Source of the DNA: Candidatus Segatella caccae
GTDB taxonomy: Bacteria > Bacteroidota > Bacteroidia > Bacteroidales > Bacteroidaceae
NCBI GenBank assembly: GCA_900556395.1
Contig: USOQ01000068.1
Location: 1-13,455 of the forward strand
Direction of reading: 5' to 3'
Length of the DNA stretch: 13,455 nucleotides
Part shown: in pieces, positions 5,909 through 13,455 of the stretch
Position numbering within the stretch: the stretch's first letter is position 1
Layout: the number at the start of each line of letters is the position of its first letter
Program-made: the position numbers and the translations under genes
Notes under the pieces: model-generated
Seen by the model: the letters and a program-made list of their open reading frames with translations, nothing else
Database searches by the model: none
Told to the model about the DNA's origin: nothing

Positions 5909-7756
5909 TTAATAATCATAATCATTGCTGAGCATGTTGTTGCTTCCGTCGATAAAGATTTGCCAGATAGGCCAGAACATCTTCTTGTCTGGATCGTTGA
6001 GGTAGAGCTTATTGACGTAGTTGTCTATCTTGTTGTTGTTGTCAGTAACACTCTTTTCATCAGTAGCGCTCTCACCCTCTTCATGCTCACGATAGGTGAA
6101 CCAGTTGGAACTGCTTTCATAGAGGCTCTTGCCTTCTTCATCAGTCTGACCTGCCTCAAGACCATAGATTTCATAGCCGTCGGCATCAGTACTTTCTGCA
6201 CCCAATCCCTCGTTGAAATACAACTTCTTAGGATAGGCTGCATAGATGCCTTCACGATTGGCAAGCTGACGCATCTTTTCTTTGGTCAATGCAAGCGCAG
6301 AACCCAACTTACCCCAGCGCATCAGGTCTACCTTACGCAAGCCTTCACCAGCAAACTCAAACTTACGCTGGTCTTCGATGGTCTGCTGGAAAGCATCCTT
6401 GCTGGCTGTGGCTGTACTCAGAATAGCAGACACCTTAGCTGCTGGATAAGCACGATCGAGCACAGGCTTGAGATACTGAGCTGCATTGGCAGGACCGTTG
6501 AGAGCATTCTCAGCCTCAGCAGCCATCAGGAGAATGTCGGCATAGCGCATTACCTGATAGTTGATACCATCATCGTTAGCAGAATTGACGATACGTTTCA
6601 TCCACTCGAAGCGCAGTTTACCAAAGCACCAGCCGCCGCCAGAGCCACCGCTGACGGTCTTTACACCACCATCCCAAACATAAGGAACACAGGTGATGTT
6701 ACGGCGTGCATCTTCCTTGTCAAAGTCGTACCACAGAGTAGGTGCAGGACCATTGGTACCACCCTTGGCAAGTTTGGTCCATTGGTCGGCATTCTTATGC
6801 TTCACACCCCAGTAAACCAAGGTTTGACCACGACCATCAGAGAAAGGAATCTCGAAGAGTGACTCCTTACCTGCGGTAACGTCGTCCTTGCAGAGATTGC
6901 GGAAGTTCTCGTCGAAGGTCTGACCGAGTTTGTTGCATTGCTGTGTGATAATGCTCACGCACTCATCTCTTGCGATGGTGTACATCTGCTGACGGGCAGA
7001 CTCATCAGTAAGATTATAGCGAAGTCCCTCGTTAGGCCACGTTGACTTACCTGCCAAGAAGAGAGCCACACGTGCACGGAGTCCCTTGGCAAATGCCTTG
7101 CTTACGCGTTCTGTAGTCTTGGTATAAGTATTTTCATTAGGCCAGCCAAGATATTTCTCAGCCTCTTCCAAGTCGGCAAGAACCTTGTTCAGTATGGTCA
7201 CACGGTCGGTCTTTGGCAAATATAAGGTCTCTGATGTGATAGGCTCGAAACGGTAAGGTACATCGCCCCAGGTCTTCACTAAGTCGAAATAGATGAAACT
7301 TCTCAGGGTAAGCAACTCGCCATAGAGTTGTCCCATCATGGCACTGCCGTTGATGTTGCCATTGGCAGCCATACCTTTGATCGCCTTGTTGGCGCGTTCT
7401 ATAGCCTCATAGTCCTGAGCCCATACATTCTTGGAATTATTCATACGCTCGGCATCAGCCGATGCAGAATAACATGCCAGGGAAGCATCCTTGTCTGTAG
7501 CAACATCGCTCACACCTCCATAGTTATTGAATATCTCGCAGTCGGTATTGAGTCCGAAATAAGGAATATATCTGCCACGATAAGCGTATGTATCAGTCAT
7601 AGACTCAAAGATGCCCATGACAGCATCGTTGGCCAATGCCTCCGTAGAGAATACCACAGTATCGTCAAGCGTCGACTGGTTAGGTGCATCCAGATCGCAC
7701 GATGTAACGGTCAGGGATGCTGCCAAGATGAATGAAATATATATTGATTTCTTCAT
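5909..7756 (-). CDS. susD-like: SusD-like glycan-binding lipoprotein (RagB/SusD family)
   Basis: The 615-residue outer-membrane lid protein of a SusCD importer; it binds oligosaccharide, here probably oligogalacturonate, and hands it to the SusC barrel. The lipobox is VTSC with Cys20, followed by DLDAPNQ. Family hallmarks are visible: the early segment after the lipobox (ALANDAVMGIF), helical repeats in the first half (TILNKVLADLEEAEKYLGW), RYADILLMAAEAENAL, and FEFAGEGLRKVDLMRWGKL in the C-terminal half. Length is normal to slightly long. The start follows an A/T-rich leader 26 bp after the susC stop, so the two are co-transcribed. The ligand is inferred only from neighbouring pectinases. 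Confidence 0.95.
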   Translation of the reverse strand: MKKSIYISFILAASLTVTSCDLDAPNQSTLDDTVVFSTEALANDAVMGIFESMTDTYAYRGRYIPYFGLNTDCEIFNNYGGVSDVATDKDASLACYSASADAERMNNSKNVWAQDYEAIERANKAIKGMAANGNINGSAMMGQLYGELLTLRSFIYFDLVKTWGDVPYRFEPITSETLYLPKTDRVTILNKVLADLEEAEKYLGWPNENTYTKTTERVSKAFAKGLRARVALFLAGKSTWPNEGLRYNLTDESARQQMYTIARDECVSIITQQCNKLGQTFDENFRNLCKDDVTAGKESLFEIPFSDGRGQTLVYWGVKHKNADQWTKLAKGGTNGPAPTLWYDFDKEDARRNITCVPYVWDGGVKTVSGGSGGGWCFGKLRFEWMKRIVNSANDDGINYQVMRYADILLMAAEAENALNGPANAAQYLKPVLDRAYPAAKVSAILSTATASKDAFQQTIEDQRKFEFAGEGLRKVDLMRWGKLGSALALTKEKMRQLANREGIYAAYPKKLYFNEGLGAESTDADGYEIYGLEAGQTDEEGKSLYESSSNWFTYREHEEGESATDEKSVTDNNNKIDNYVNKLYLNDPDKKMFWPIWQIFIDGSNNMLSNDYDY

Positions 7757-7782
7757 TTTGTTCTATTATTATTTAGAGAAAA

Positions 7783-10700
7783 TTAAAAGTTAAGATTCAA
7801 GCCAATGACAAACTGACGGCTCTTTGGATAAGCCGAGTAATCAACGCCTGGCGTAAGATTGGTTCTGCGGATGGCAGACACCTCAGGATCATAGCCAGAA
7901 TAGTTGGTCAGACAGAACACATTGTAAGCTGTTACGTAGAAACGCAGGCTGTTGATGCCAACTCGCTTGGTCAATGTCTGAGGCAAGGTATAACCTAAAG
8001 TAAGAGTGCTCAAACGCAGGAAAGAAGCATCCTCTACATAGTAGTCGGTAAGCACATACTTGCCTGTATAAGGCGACCACATACTTGTATTGGCATTGAG
8101 TGCTGCCAACTCTTCTGCATTGTTCCAGTTAAGGAGTTCGCCATTAGCGTTGATGTTGGTCCAACGAGAACCGTCGCGCATCAAGTCGATAAGGTTGCGA
8201 TACTGGTACTTGGAGGTCTGGGTGTACTCTATGGCGTTGGCATTGTACACATCGTTGCCTGCACTCCAGTTGAAGTTGGCAGTAAGATCGAAGCCATACA
8301 GACGACCGCTGATATTGAAACCACCCGTATGGACAGGATTGGTGTCACCAATGATCTGTCGGTCTTCTGATGTAACCACACCTGTCTTTTCAGCCTTGGT
8401 CTCAGCAATCTTCATGCTACCAGGTCTTACCGGTACACCAATAACTGATGAGCAGTCAGCCACACCATCCTTCAGCACCCACTTGCCCTGAGCCTTGGAA
8501 GCCTCGATGTCGAAATCGCTCACCTCGTAACGGCCATCGCTCTTGTAGCCATAGATCTGACCGATAGGCTCTCCTACTTTTACGATGAAGTCACGTTGTA
8601 TCTCACTGGAAGCCCACTCTGTATTGATATTGTCGAGAGACTGCAAGCCGCCCAATGAAAGCACCTTGTTCTTGTTGAACGAGATATTGGCTCCAATGGT
8701 CAAGCCATAGTTCTTCTTGTTGATGGCATTCCATGTAAGAGCGAACTCCATACCCAAGTTGCGAGTCTCGCCCATGTTGCGATACTGGGATGTATAGCCT
8801 GTACCCGACACAGGATACTGGATGAGCAAGTCTTTGGTGTTGTTCCAATAGCCATCGATACTACCTGTCAACTTACTGCCGAAGAGCGTAAAATCAAGAC
8901 CCACATTACGGGTAATGGTTGTCTCCCAAGTAAGATCGGGATTTGCCATGACAGAAGAAGGAACCAAGATATTGGTTGCGCCATTTACCCATGAAGTTGG
9001 CTCGCCACTATACTCCTGTGTGAGATAATTATCATCAAGATTGTTATTACCTGCAGCACCATAAGAGAGACGCAGCTTCAAGTCGTCGAGCCACTTCTGT
9101 GCACCCTGCATGAAGGGTTCAGAAGATATACGCCATGCAGCAGCTACAGAGGGGAAATAACCCCAGCGATTGCCTTCAGCAAACTTAGATGAGCCATCGG
9201 CACGAAGTGTGGCTGTGAGGAGATACTTGTCCTTATAACCATAGTTGACACGACCGAAATAAGAGTTCAGTTTGTCATCGGGAGAATACTTGTCTTCAAT
9301 AGAGTAAGCATGTCCCTGATTGGTCAGCTTCCAGCAATCAGATGCAGAAAAGCCCACAGGGAAGCCATGAACAACATTGGTCATCACCTCATTTTTGGTA
9401 ATGATATACTCCTGACCGATCAACACATTCAAGCTGTGGTCACTGTTCTTGCCGAAGAGCGACTTGAAATCGTAGCTAAGGGTGTTGGTATTGCGGAACT
9501 TGTTGCGATACTGATTGGTAAGAACAATGGCAGGCTTTCCCTTATCCTCAGTAGCAGGCTTGTCCGTAACATAGTAGGCTGTGGTACCATAATAACGCTT
9601 GGTATCTACCTTGTAGGTATCGTAGCCGAATTCTGTCTTAAACTTCAGGTTCTTGTAGAGCTCCCAAGTAAAGGCACCCGACATATTGAATGTGGTGCGT
9701 ACACGTCTCTGATCATTGTCACGCAAGTTGGTGACAGGATTATAGAAACTAGAACCTGTTGCATCATCGTCGTCTGTCTCTGTCGAAATACCAGGAACAG
9801 GGAACGGAGTATACTGGATGGCATAACGCAAACGCTTGTCGGTGCTGGATGTGCTTTTTGTCTCATTGGCACCACCGCCATTGATCTTGGTCTTAGACCA
9901 ACGAGCCTGGAAGTCAAGCGAAATAGTCTTCACTGGTTTGGCATTGAGCTTGAGGCTGAAGTTGTCACGTACGAAATCAGACATCTGCATGATAGCCTTG
10001 TCGTCCATACGGGCATAGCCGAAAGCATACTTCATCTTTTCGCTACCACCATTGATGTTCAGGTTGTGATTGAAAGTATGACCGATTCTGCCATACACGA
10101 TATCCTGATAGTCATTGGTAGCCACGTTGTCGTACATATCCAAGTCGCCAAAACTGCCAAAGTAAGGCTCATACTTATCTGCCACGTTGTTCTTCAAACT
10201 CGCCAGTTCGTACTGCCAGTTGGCATAATTGCGGGCGCTGAGAACGTCGAGCGTATTGGCAATTTTCTTCCATGAATAGTAAGCATTGTAAGACACAGAA
10301 GTCTTACCCTCCTTACCACTCTTGGTAGTAACAAGGATAACACCATTCGCGCCACGCGAACCATAAATAGCAGTAGAAGATGCATCCTTCAAAACTGTGA
10401 TATCCTCAATATCGGATGCTGGAATATCACTGATTGACTCTACTGGGAATCCGTCAACAATGTAGAGTGGGTCATTACTCTGAGTAATGGAACCGCCACC
10501 ACGAACACGGATCTTAACATCAGCATCAGGAGAGCCCTCGGTAGTGGTAATCTGCACACCAGGCATCTTACCTGTCAGTGCCTCAGAAGCAGAAGCCACT
10601 GGAACCTGAGTCAAAGCCTTATTGTCTACTGTTGCCACAGCACCGGTCAAGTCTTTCTTCTTTACGGCACCATAACCAATTACAACAACGTCATTAAGAC

Positions 10701-11007
10701 TGTTGGACTCGTCTTCGAGCGTAATGTTAATGGATGATTTACCTGCAACATTCACAACCTGAGTCTTCATACCTACGTATGAAACTCTCAATTTATTACT
10801 GTTGCCTTCAAGGGTAAGTGTCAGATGACCGTCGAGGTCAGTTACCCCCCCCCTATTAGTTCCCACCTCAAGGATGGAAGCACCGATTACAGGCTCGCCT
10901 GTATTATCGATGACTGTACATTTTACGGTTTGCGCTGACAAGTTGGCTACAAACGCCAACAAGAATGCAATAAGCGCAAATCTTAAACTTTTTGTTTTAC
11001 CAGACAT
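7783..11007 (-). CDS. susC-like: SusC-like TonB-dependent outer-membrane transporter (SusC/RagA family)
   Basis: A 1074-residue outer-membrane barrel that imports glycan fragments using TonB energy. The signal peptide ends about residue 25 (LSA before Q26). Residues ~27-100 form the carboxypeptidase-regulatory-like domain (GEPVIGASILEVGTNRGGVTDLDG). DVVVIGYGAVKKKDLTGAV (106-124) precedes the plug, which includes the signatures RVRGGGSITQSNDPLYIVDG and DIEDITVLKDASSTAIYG. The rest is barrel, ending in the aromatic terminal residue expected (LNLNF). It is first in the susC-susD-lipoprotein operon behind its own promoter. Odd feature: codons 52-55 contain nine consecutive G on the coding strand; loss or gain of one G gives a stop within a few codons. 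The frame is intact in this sequence. Substrate, probably oligogalacturonides, is inferred from the lyases nearby. Confidence 0.96.
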   Translation of the reverse strand: MSGKTKSLRFALIAFLLAFVANLSAQTVKCTVIDNTGEPVIGASILEVGTNRGGVTDLDGHLTLTLEGNSNKLRVSYVGMKTQVVNVAGKSSINITLEDESNSLNDVVVIGYGAVKKKDLTGAVATVDNKALTQVPVASASEALTGKMPGVQITTTEGSPDADVKIRVRGGGSITQSNDPLYIVDGFPVESISDIPASDIEDITVLKDASSTAIYGSRGANGVILVTTKSGKEGKTSVSYNAYYSWKKIANTLDVLSARNYANWQYELASLKNNVADKYEPYFGSFGDLDMYDNVATNDYQDIVYGRIGHTFNHNLNINGGSEKMKYAFGYARMDDKAIMQMSDFVRDNFSLKLNAKPVKTISLDFQARWSKTKINGGGANETKSTSSTDKRLRYAIQYTPFPVPGISTETDDDDATGSSFYNPVTNLRDNDQRRVRTTFNMSGAFTWELYKNLKFKTEFGYDTYKVDTKRYYGTTAYYVTDKPATEDKGKPAIVLTNQYRNKFRNTNTLSYDFKSLFGKNSDHSLNVLIGQEYIITKNEVMTNVVHGFPVGFSASDCWKLTNQGHAYSIEDKYSPDDKLNSYFGRVNYGYKDKYLLTATLRADGSSKFAEGNRWGYFPSVAAAWRISSEPFMQGAQKWLDDLKLRLSYGAAGNNNLDDNYLTQEYSGEPTSWVNGATNILVPSSVMANPDLTWETTITRNVGLDFTLFGSKLTGSIDGYWNNTKDLLIQYPVSGTGYTSQYRNMGETRNLGMEFALTWNAINKKNYGLTIGANISFNKNKVLSLGGLQSLDNINTEWASSEIQRDFIVKVGEPIGQIYGYKSDGRYEVSDFDIEASKAQGKWVLKDGVADCSSVIGVPVRPGSMKIAETKAEKTGVVTSEDRQIIGDTNPVHTGGFNISGRLYGFDLTANFNWSAGNDVYNANAIEYTQTSKYQYRNLIDLMRDGSRWTNINANGELLNWNNAEELAALNANTSMWSPYTGKYVLTDYYVEDASFLRLSTLTLGYTLPQTLTKRVGINSLRFYVTAYNVFCLTNYSGYDPEVSAIRRTNLTPGVDYSAYPKSRQFVIGLNLNF
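10845..10853 (-). repeat. G9 homopolymer within susC
   Basis: Nine C on the plus strand (nine G on the coding strand) span codons 52-55 of susC, encoding R-G-G-V. With eight G the next in-frame codon after G54 is TAA; with ten G it is GGT AAC TGA. Both slips thus truncate the protein at about residue 55. It is a possible phase-variation tract. Confidence 0.8.
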
Positions 11008-11089
11008 ACACTTTGGTTTGATTAATATTAAATAGCTGTTTTTAGCTTAAAAATTATCTATTATATATAAACCTTATTGTTAGTGGTTG

Positions 11090-11120
11090 CAAAGATATGA
11101 AAAAAATACATACGCAACAA
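11090..11120 (-). promoter_or_regulatory. Promoter of the susC-susD-lipoprotein operon
   Basis: On the minus strand TATCTTTG (11097-11090) is a perfect TAnnTTTG -7 element. TTG triplets lie 17 and 20 nt upstream (11117-11115 and 11120-11118). The leader would be about 75-80 nt before the susC ATG at 11007. It begins just downstream of the bidirectional terminator, which supports it as an independent start of transcription. Confidence 0.65.
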
Positions 11121-11130
11121 CTTATTTTAT

Positions 11131-11168
11131 AAAAAAAAGGCTCGTAAACGTTTACGAGCCTTTTTTTT
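11131..11168. terminator. Bidirectional intrinsic terminator
   Basis: The 22-bp perfect palindrome at 11139-11160 (arms GGCTCGTAAAC and GTTTACGAGCC) is flanked by eight A on the left and eight T on the right. It works in either direction. Here it would end the leftward PL1 lyase transcript, 46 nt past its stop codon, and separate it from the susC promoter. Confidence 0.92.
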
Positions 11169-11213
11169 AACAAAAGCACAATTTGCTTTACATATTCACA
11201 ACTTAAAGTTCAA

Positions 11214-12785
11214 TTACATATTCACAACTTTCTTGACGGATACATGGCCCTGAGTGTCTGTAGCCTTGACGATGGTGATGCCATGACAGGGAGCAGAAAG
11301 GCGCTTACCAGAGAGGTCGAAGTACTCGGTCTTGGCTGTCTTAGCAGCAGCATAATCGAACATCTCGATGCCTGTAGTAGAGGCACCAGACATCTCCTTT
11401 CCTTCCGCATCATAGGTCTTGGCAGTGCTGTAGTTCTTGATGGCATGATCGAACTCGGCTATATCTGCTGTAGGAAGTACATTGGTATAAGCCTTCCATA
11501 TTTCTACCTTGCCTGCACCGGAATACTTCTCGCAGATGGCAGGAACATCCACTGTCTTGTCGAGATAACGCTGAGTGTAAGAGGATGTGGTTTGAGTAGG
11601 AACCCAATCTGTCTTGGTTACAGGAAGAGACTTGCTAATCTTAGCGCCATCAACATTGGTGTAACCCTCCATCAAGTTGTTACAACCCTTATAGATGCAG
11701 TCATAACCTTCAGCTTTAGAGATATTCAAGCTACCGCCTCTGTCTGAACGGATAGGCGACTTCGTATCTTCGAAATAGCAACCTTCTTCGTATGCCACAG
11801 CTCCCGTACGAATATCCCAACCATCCTCACAGTTGAGCATATAGTTATTATAATAATGTACATGGCCACCACGCTGAAGAGGAAGACGAGAACCTTGAAT
11901 ATTATCAAAGAAATTGTGATGAAAAGAGATGGTACGACAGTTTTCGTAGACATCAGAATCGCCCTTACCCCATAAGCAGCTCTTGTCATGGTCGTGGAAA
12001 TAGTTATAACTGAAAGTCATCCACTGCACATTGTTCTTACAGTCGAGCAAACCATCATAGCGGTCTTTATTAGCTGCACCACCATTGAAGAATTCGCAGT
12101 GATCAACCCAGATATGTCCACCCCAGTTGGTCTTGGCACTTACCTTGTCAGCCTGTATACCGATGCAGTCAGGGTCGCCTACTTCTACTTGTGCACCATT
12201 ACGCCAAGCCACAATCTTATTCTCACCCGTTCTGAGCACAGGTACGCCCTTCATGGTGAAACGGCAGTTACGGATGATGATGTTGTCAACCGACTGCATC
12301 ACGAAGGTGATATGAGAGAAGAGAGGAGCCTCGCCTGTTGTTGGGTTCACCACACCTATCAAAGTCTTGTTAGGAGCTATCATAATACGCTCACCATAGA
12401 CAGACTCCACGCCAGACTTTCCGCTCTGGTCGTCAAGCAAACGACCGGTACTCAAATCATCCACATAGCACTTGATGCCTGTAGTAATATCATGATCTAC
12501 GATAACGATATATGGATCAGTTGCCTGGAGATAGGCCTGCAACTGAGAGAAGTTCTCTGCCTTTACCACCTTGCCACCAGCGCCACCGGTAGTACCACCG
12601 GCACGATACCAGTTGGTACCAGGAACACCTTCGTAGGCAGCGAAGCCATCCAAAGAGAAGTCACGGCCATCCTGGGTCTGTGCATTTGCCATCATAGAGA
12701 AGCCACAGAGCAAAGCCGAAGCCAAGAGGGTTTTACAGCAAACAGCCTTGAGCTGTGCAGAAACGGTAGAGTTAATTTGTTTCAT
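11214..12785 (-). CDS. Secreted PL1 pectate lyase with C-terminal sorting-like tail
   Basis: A 523-residue polysaccharide lyase family 1 enzyme that cleaves polygalacturonate by Ca-dependent beta-elimination. A long-n-region signal peptide ends about residue 36 (ANA before QTQ). Parallel beta-helix hallmarks are in place: NIIIRNCRF, IWVDHCEF with D228-H229, YDGLLDCK with Ca-ligand candidates D244 and D248, FSYNYF, and GSRLPLQRGGHVHYYNNYM. In the last, R300 of the RxPxxR motif corresponds to the usual catalytic Arg, with R305 also kept. The last ~50 residues (EYFDLSGKRL then GITIVKATD and VKKVV) resemble a type IX secretion C-terminal domain, so export across the outer membrane is likely. It lies upstream of the susC operon on the same strand. 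No own TAnnTTTG promoter is seen in the 125 bp before it, so it may be read from the gene upstream. Confidence 0.94.
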   Translation of the reverse strand: MKQINSTVSAQLKAVCCKTLLASALLCGFSMMANAQTQDGRDFSLDGFAAYEGVPGTNWYRAGGTTGGAGGKVVKAENFSQLQAYLQATDPYIVIVDHDITTGIKCYVDDLSTGRLLDDQSGKSGVESVYGERIMIAPNKTLIGVVNPTTGEAPLFSHITFVMQSVDNIIIRNCRFTMKGVPVLRTGENKIVAWRNGAQVEVGDPDCIGIQADKVSAKTNWGGHIWVDHCEFFNGGAANKDRYDGLLDCKNNVQWMTFSYNYFHDHDKSCLWGKGDSDVYENCRTISFHHNFFDNIQGSRLPLQRGGHVHYYNNYMLNCEDGWDIRTGAVAYEEGCYFEDTKSPIRSDRGGSLNISKAEGYDCIYKGCNNLMEGYTNVDGAKISKSLPVTKTDWVPTQTTSSYTQRYLDKTVDVPAICEKYSGAGKVEIWKAYTNVLPTADIAEFDHAIKNYSTAKTYDAEGKEMSGASTTGIEMFDYAAAKTAKTEYFDLSGKRLSAPCHGITIVKATDTQGHVSVKKVVNM

Positions 12786-12820
12786 TGTAGAATTAGTTTA
12801 GTTTTGTTTGTTGTTTTGAG

Positions 12821-12857
12821 AAAAAAGGGCTGTCCTCGTCAAGAAGAGACAGCCCTT
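12821..12857 (-). terminator. Intercistronic hairpin terminator or attenuator
   Basis: AAGGGCTGTC (12825-12834) pairs perfectly with GACAGCCCTT (12848-12857) around a 13-nt loop. On the minus strand the stem is followed by a run of T (12826-12821). It lies about 55 nt past the stop of the upstream gene and 36 nt before the PL1 start, so it would end or reduce leftward transcription between the two enzyme genes. Confidence 0.75.
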
Positions 12858-12879
12858 AGTTTGTTTCATTTTATATATC

Positions 12880-12899
12880 TTTCCCCCTCGTTGGGGAAA
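12880..12899. other. Small hairpin between the two enzyme genes
   Basis: TTTCCCC (12880-12886) pairs with GGGGAAA (12893-12899) around a 6-nt loop, 11 nt past the stop of the upstream gene on the minus strand. It is followed leftward by an AT-rich stretch but not by a clear U-run. It forms a pair with the stronger hairpin at 12821-12857. Confidence 0.45.
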
Positions 12900-12910
12900 A
12901 CATGTGTTTA

Positions 12911-13455
12911 TTATTCTGTTACAGGAACAAGTTTGATGAGAGCGACGGTGGTAGATTCAGCCTTTGTAATTTTATGAGCACCTGCCTCAAGTACAACTGT
13001 TGTAGGAGCACCTGCCTGCTTTACACCATCTACCTTTACATTAGTTTTTGCACCAGAAACCCCATAATATACATACAAAGTCATCTTCTGAGATGTGGTG
13101 AAAGATACTTCTGTACCTTCTTCCATCTTAAGACTTGCGGAATAAGTAACACCTTCTATTGTGGTACTCTCCTTTCTTACATTTTTCTTTGTACCTGTCA
13201 AAGCAAATGCTGTGTTAGAAAGAGTACCATCAGTAGCAAAGCTGCAAGTTACTGTACCCTCAATAGGAGTAACAGTGCTACCACCTTCAGAACCACCAGT
13301 AGAGCCACCTGTGCTACCACCTTCGCCAGAGCCAGTACCTTCACCAGAACCACCAGTGCTGCCACCTTCAGTAGAACCAGAACCTGTCTCACCACTTGAT
13401 GCGCTCTCATCACCGAAGATATTTACAAGACCTGTCTTGTAAGAAGAAAGAATAT
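12911..13455 (-). CDS. 3' end of a secreted, probably pectin-active protein (partial)
   Basis: The frame is open from the right edge of the window to the TAA at 12911, giving 180 C-terminal residues; the start lies outside. Visible residues begin ILSSYKTGLVNIFGDE, probably the end of an upstream domain. Then comes a low-complexity linker of about 45 residues rich in Gly, Ser, Thr and Glu (13267-13390). A final module of about 110 residues follows, rich in beta-strand pattern (MTLYVYYGVSG, VVLEAGAHKI, VALIKLVPVTE). A linker plus small beta module is typical of accessory binding domains on secreted carbohydrate enzymes. Position just upstream of the PL1 gene suggests another pectinase (a second PL1 or similar), but the catalytic part is not visible and I do not recognise the end module. 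Confidence 0.75.
   Translation of the reverse strand, partial: ILSSYKTGLVNIFGDESASSGETGSGSTEGGSTGGSGEGTGSGEGGSTGGSTGGSEGGSTVTPIEGTVTCSFATDGTLSNTAFALTGTKKNVRKESTTIEGVTYSASLKMEEGTEVSFTTSQKMTLYVYYGVSGAKTNVKVDGVKQAGAPTTVVLEAGAHKITKAESTTVALIKLVPVTE
13267..13390 (-). repeat. Imperfect Gly/Ser/Thr-encoding repeat (linker)
   Basis: Repeated variants of GGTGGTTCTGGTGAAGG and GGTGGTAGCACTGG encode a GGSTGGS/GGSGEG-type linker. All changes keep the frame because units are multiples of three, so copy number could vary without frameshift. It lies within the partial gene. Confidence 0.65.

Noticed and set aside
5900..6862. 320-residue rightward frame
   Set aside because: Antisense shadow of the susD-like gene, with no recognisable domain.
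9310..10275. 321-residue rightward frame
   Set aside because: Antisense shadow of the susC-like gene.
10840..10860. Frameshift or pseudogene in susC at the G-run
   Set aside because: With nine G the frame is continuous from the signal peptide through the plug and barrel to the terminal Phe, so the gene is intact as given.
11988..12977. 329-residue rightward frame
   Set aside because: Antisense to the PL1 lyase and running across the intercistronic terminator.
12911..13201. Separate small gene starting at 13201
   Set aside because: The codon there is TTG, and the same frame stays open to the window edge with a clear linker, so it is the end of a larger gene.

Overview
The window looks like chromosomal DNA of a Bacteroidota gut or oral bacterium, most likely Prevotella/Segatella-like. 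The reasons are an adjacent SusC/SusD pair, lipoprotein signals with acidic residues after the cysteine, Bacteroidota promoter motifs (TAnnTTTG with an upstream TTG), A-rich start regions without strong Shine-Dalgarno sequences, and a type IX-like C-terminal tail on a secreted lyase. The assignment rests on motif recognition; no database search was possible.

Nearly all recognisable genes serve pectin (homogalacturonan) use. From the left there is the possible first 10 codons of a leftward gene (1-30). Next comes a leftward regulator fusing a ThiD-like kinase fold to an AraC-type DNA-binding domain (283-1260). It is divergent from a rightward gene (1354-3459) for a secreted two-domain enzyme, a PL10 pectate lyase joined to a CE8 pectin methylesterase-like domain. 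The two share a 93-bp promoter region in which their promoter elements overlap. A strong hairpin terminator follows the PL10-CE8 gene.

An 850-bp stretch without genes (3460-4309) is dense in repeats. It holds four GTCAAC motifs at an exact 32-nt period, four GAAAGTACTTTC palindromes at an exact 22-nt period, three REP-like CCCAGGGC hairpin modules in mixed orientation, and two more hairpins.

The right half is a leftward utilisation locus, in transcription order: the 3' end of a probable secreted enzyme (12911-window end), a PL1 pectate lyase (11214-12785), a perfect bidirectional terminator, a promoter, then a tight operon of susC-like transporter (7783-11007), susD-like lipoprotein (5909-7756) and a fibronectin-III/beta-helix surface lipoprotein (4310-5890). 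From memory this order resembles the Bacteroides thetaiotaomicron homogalacturonan locus. Inferred job: secreted lyases cut pectin, the surface lipoproteins bind fragments, SusCD imports them, and PL10-CE8 demethylates and cuts further.

The most notable observations are a G9 tract early in susC, where gain or loss of one G gives an almost immediate stop codon (a candidate on/off switch), the degenerate ThiD-AraC sensor-regulator, and the two phased repeat arrays.
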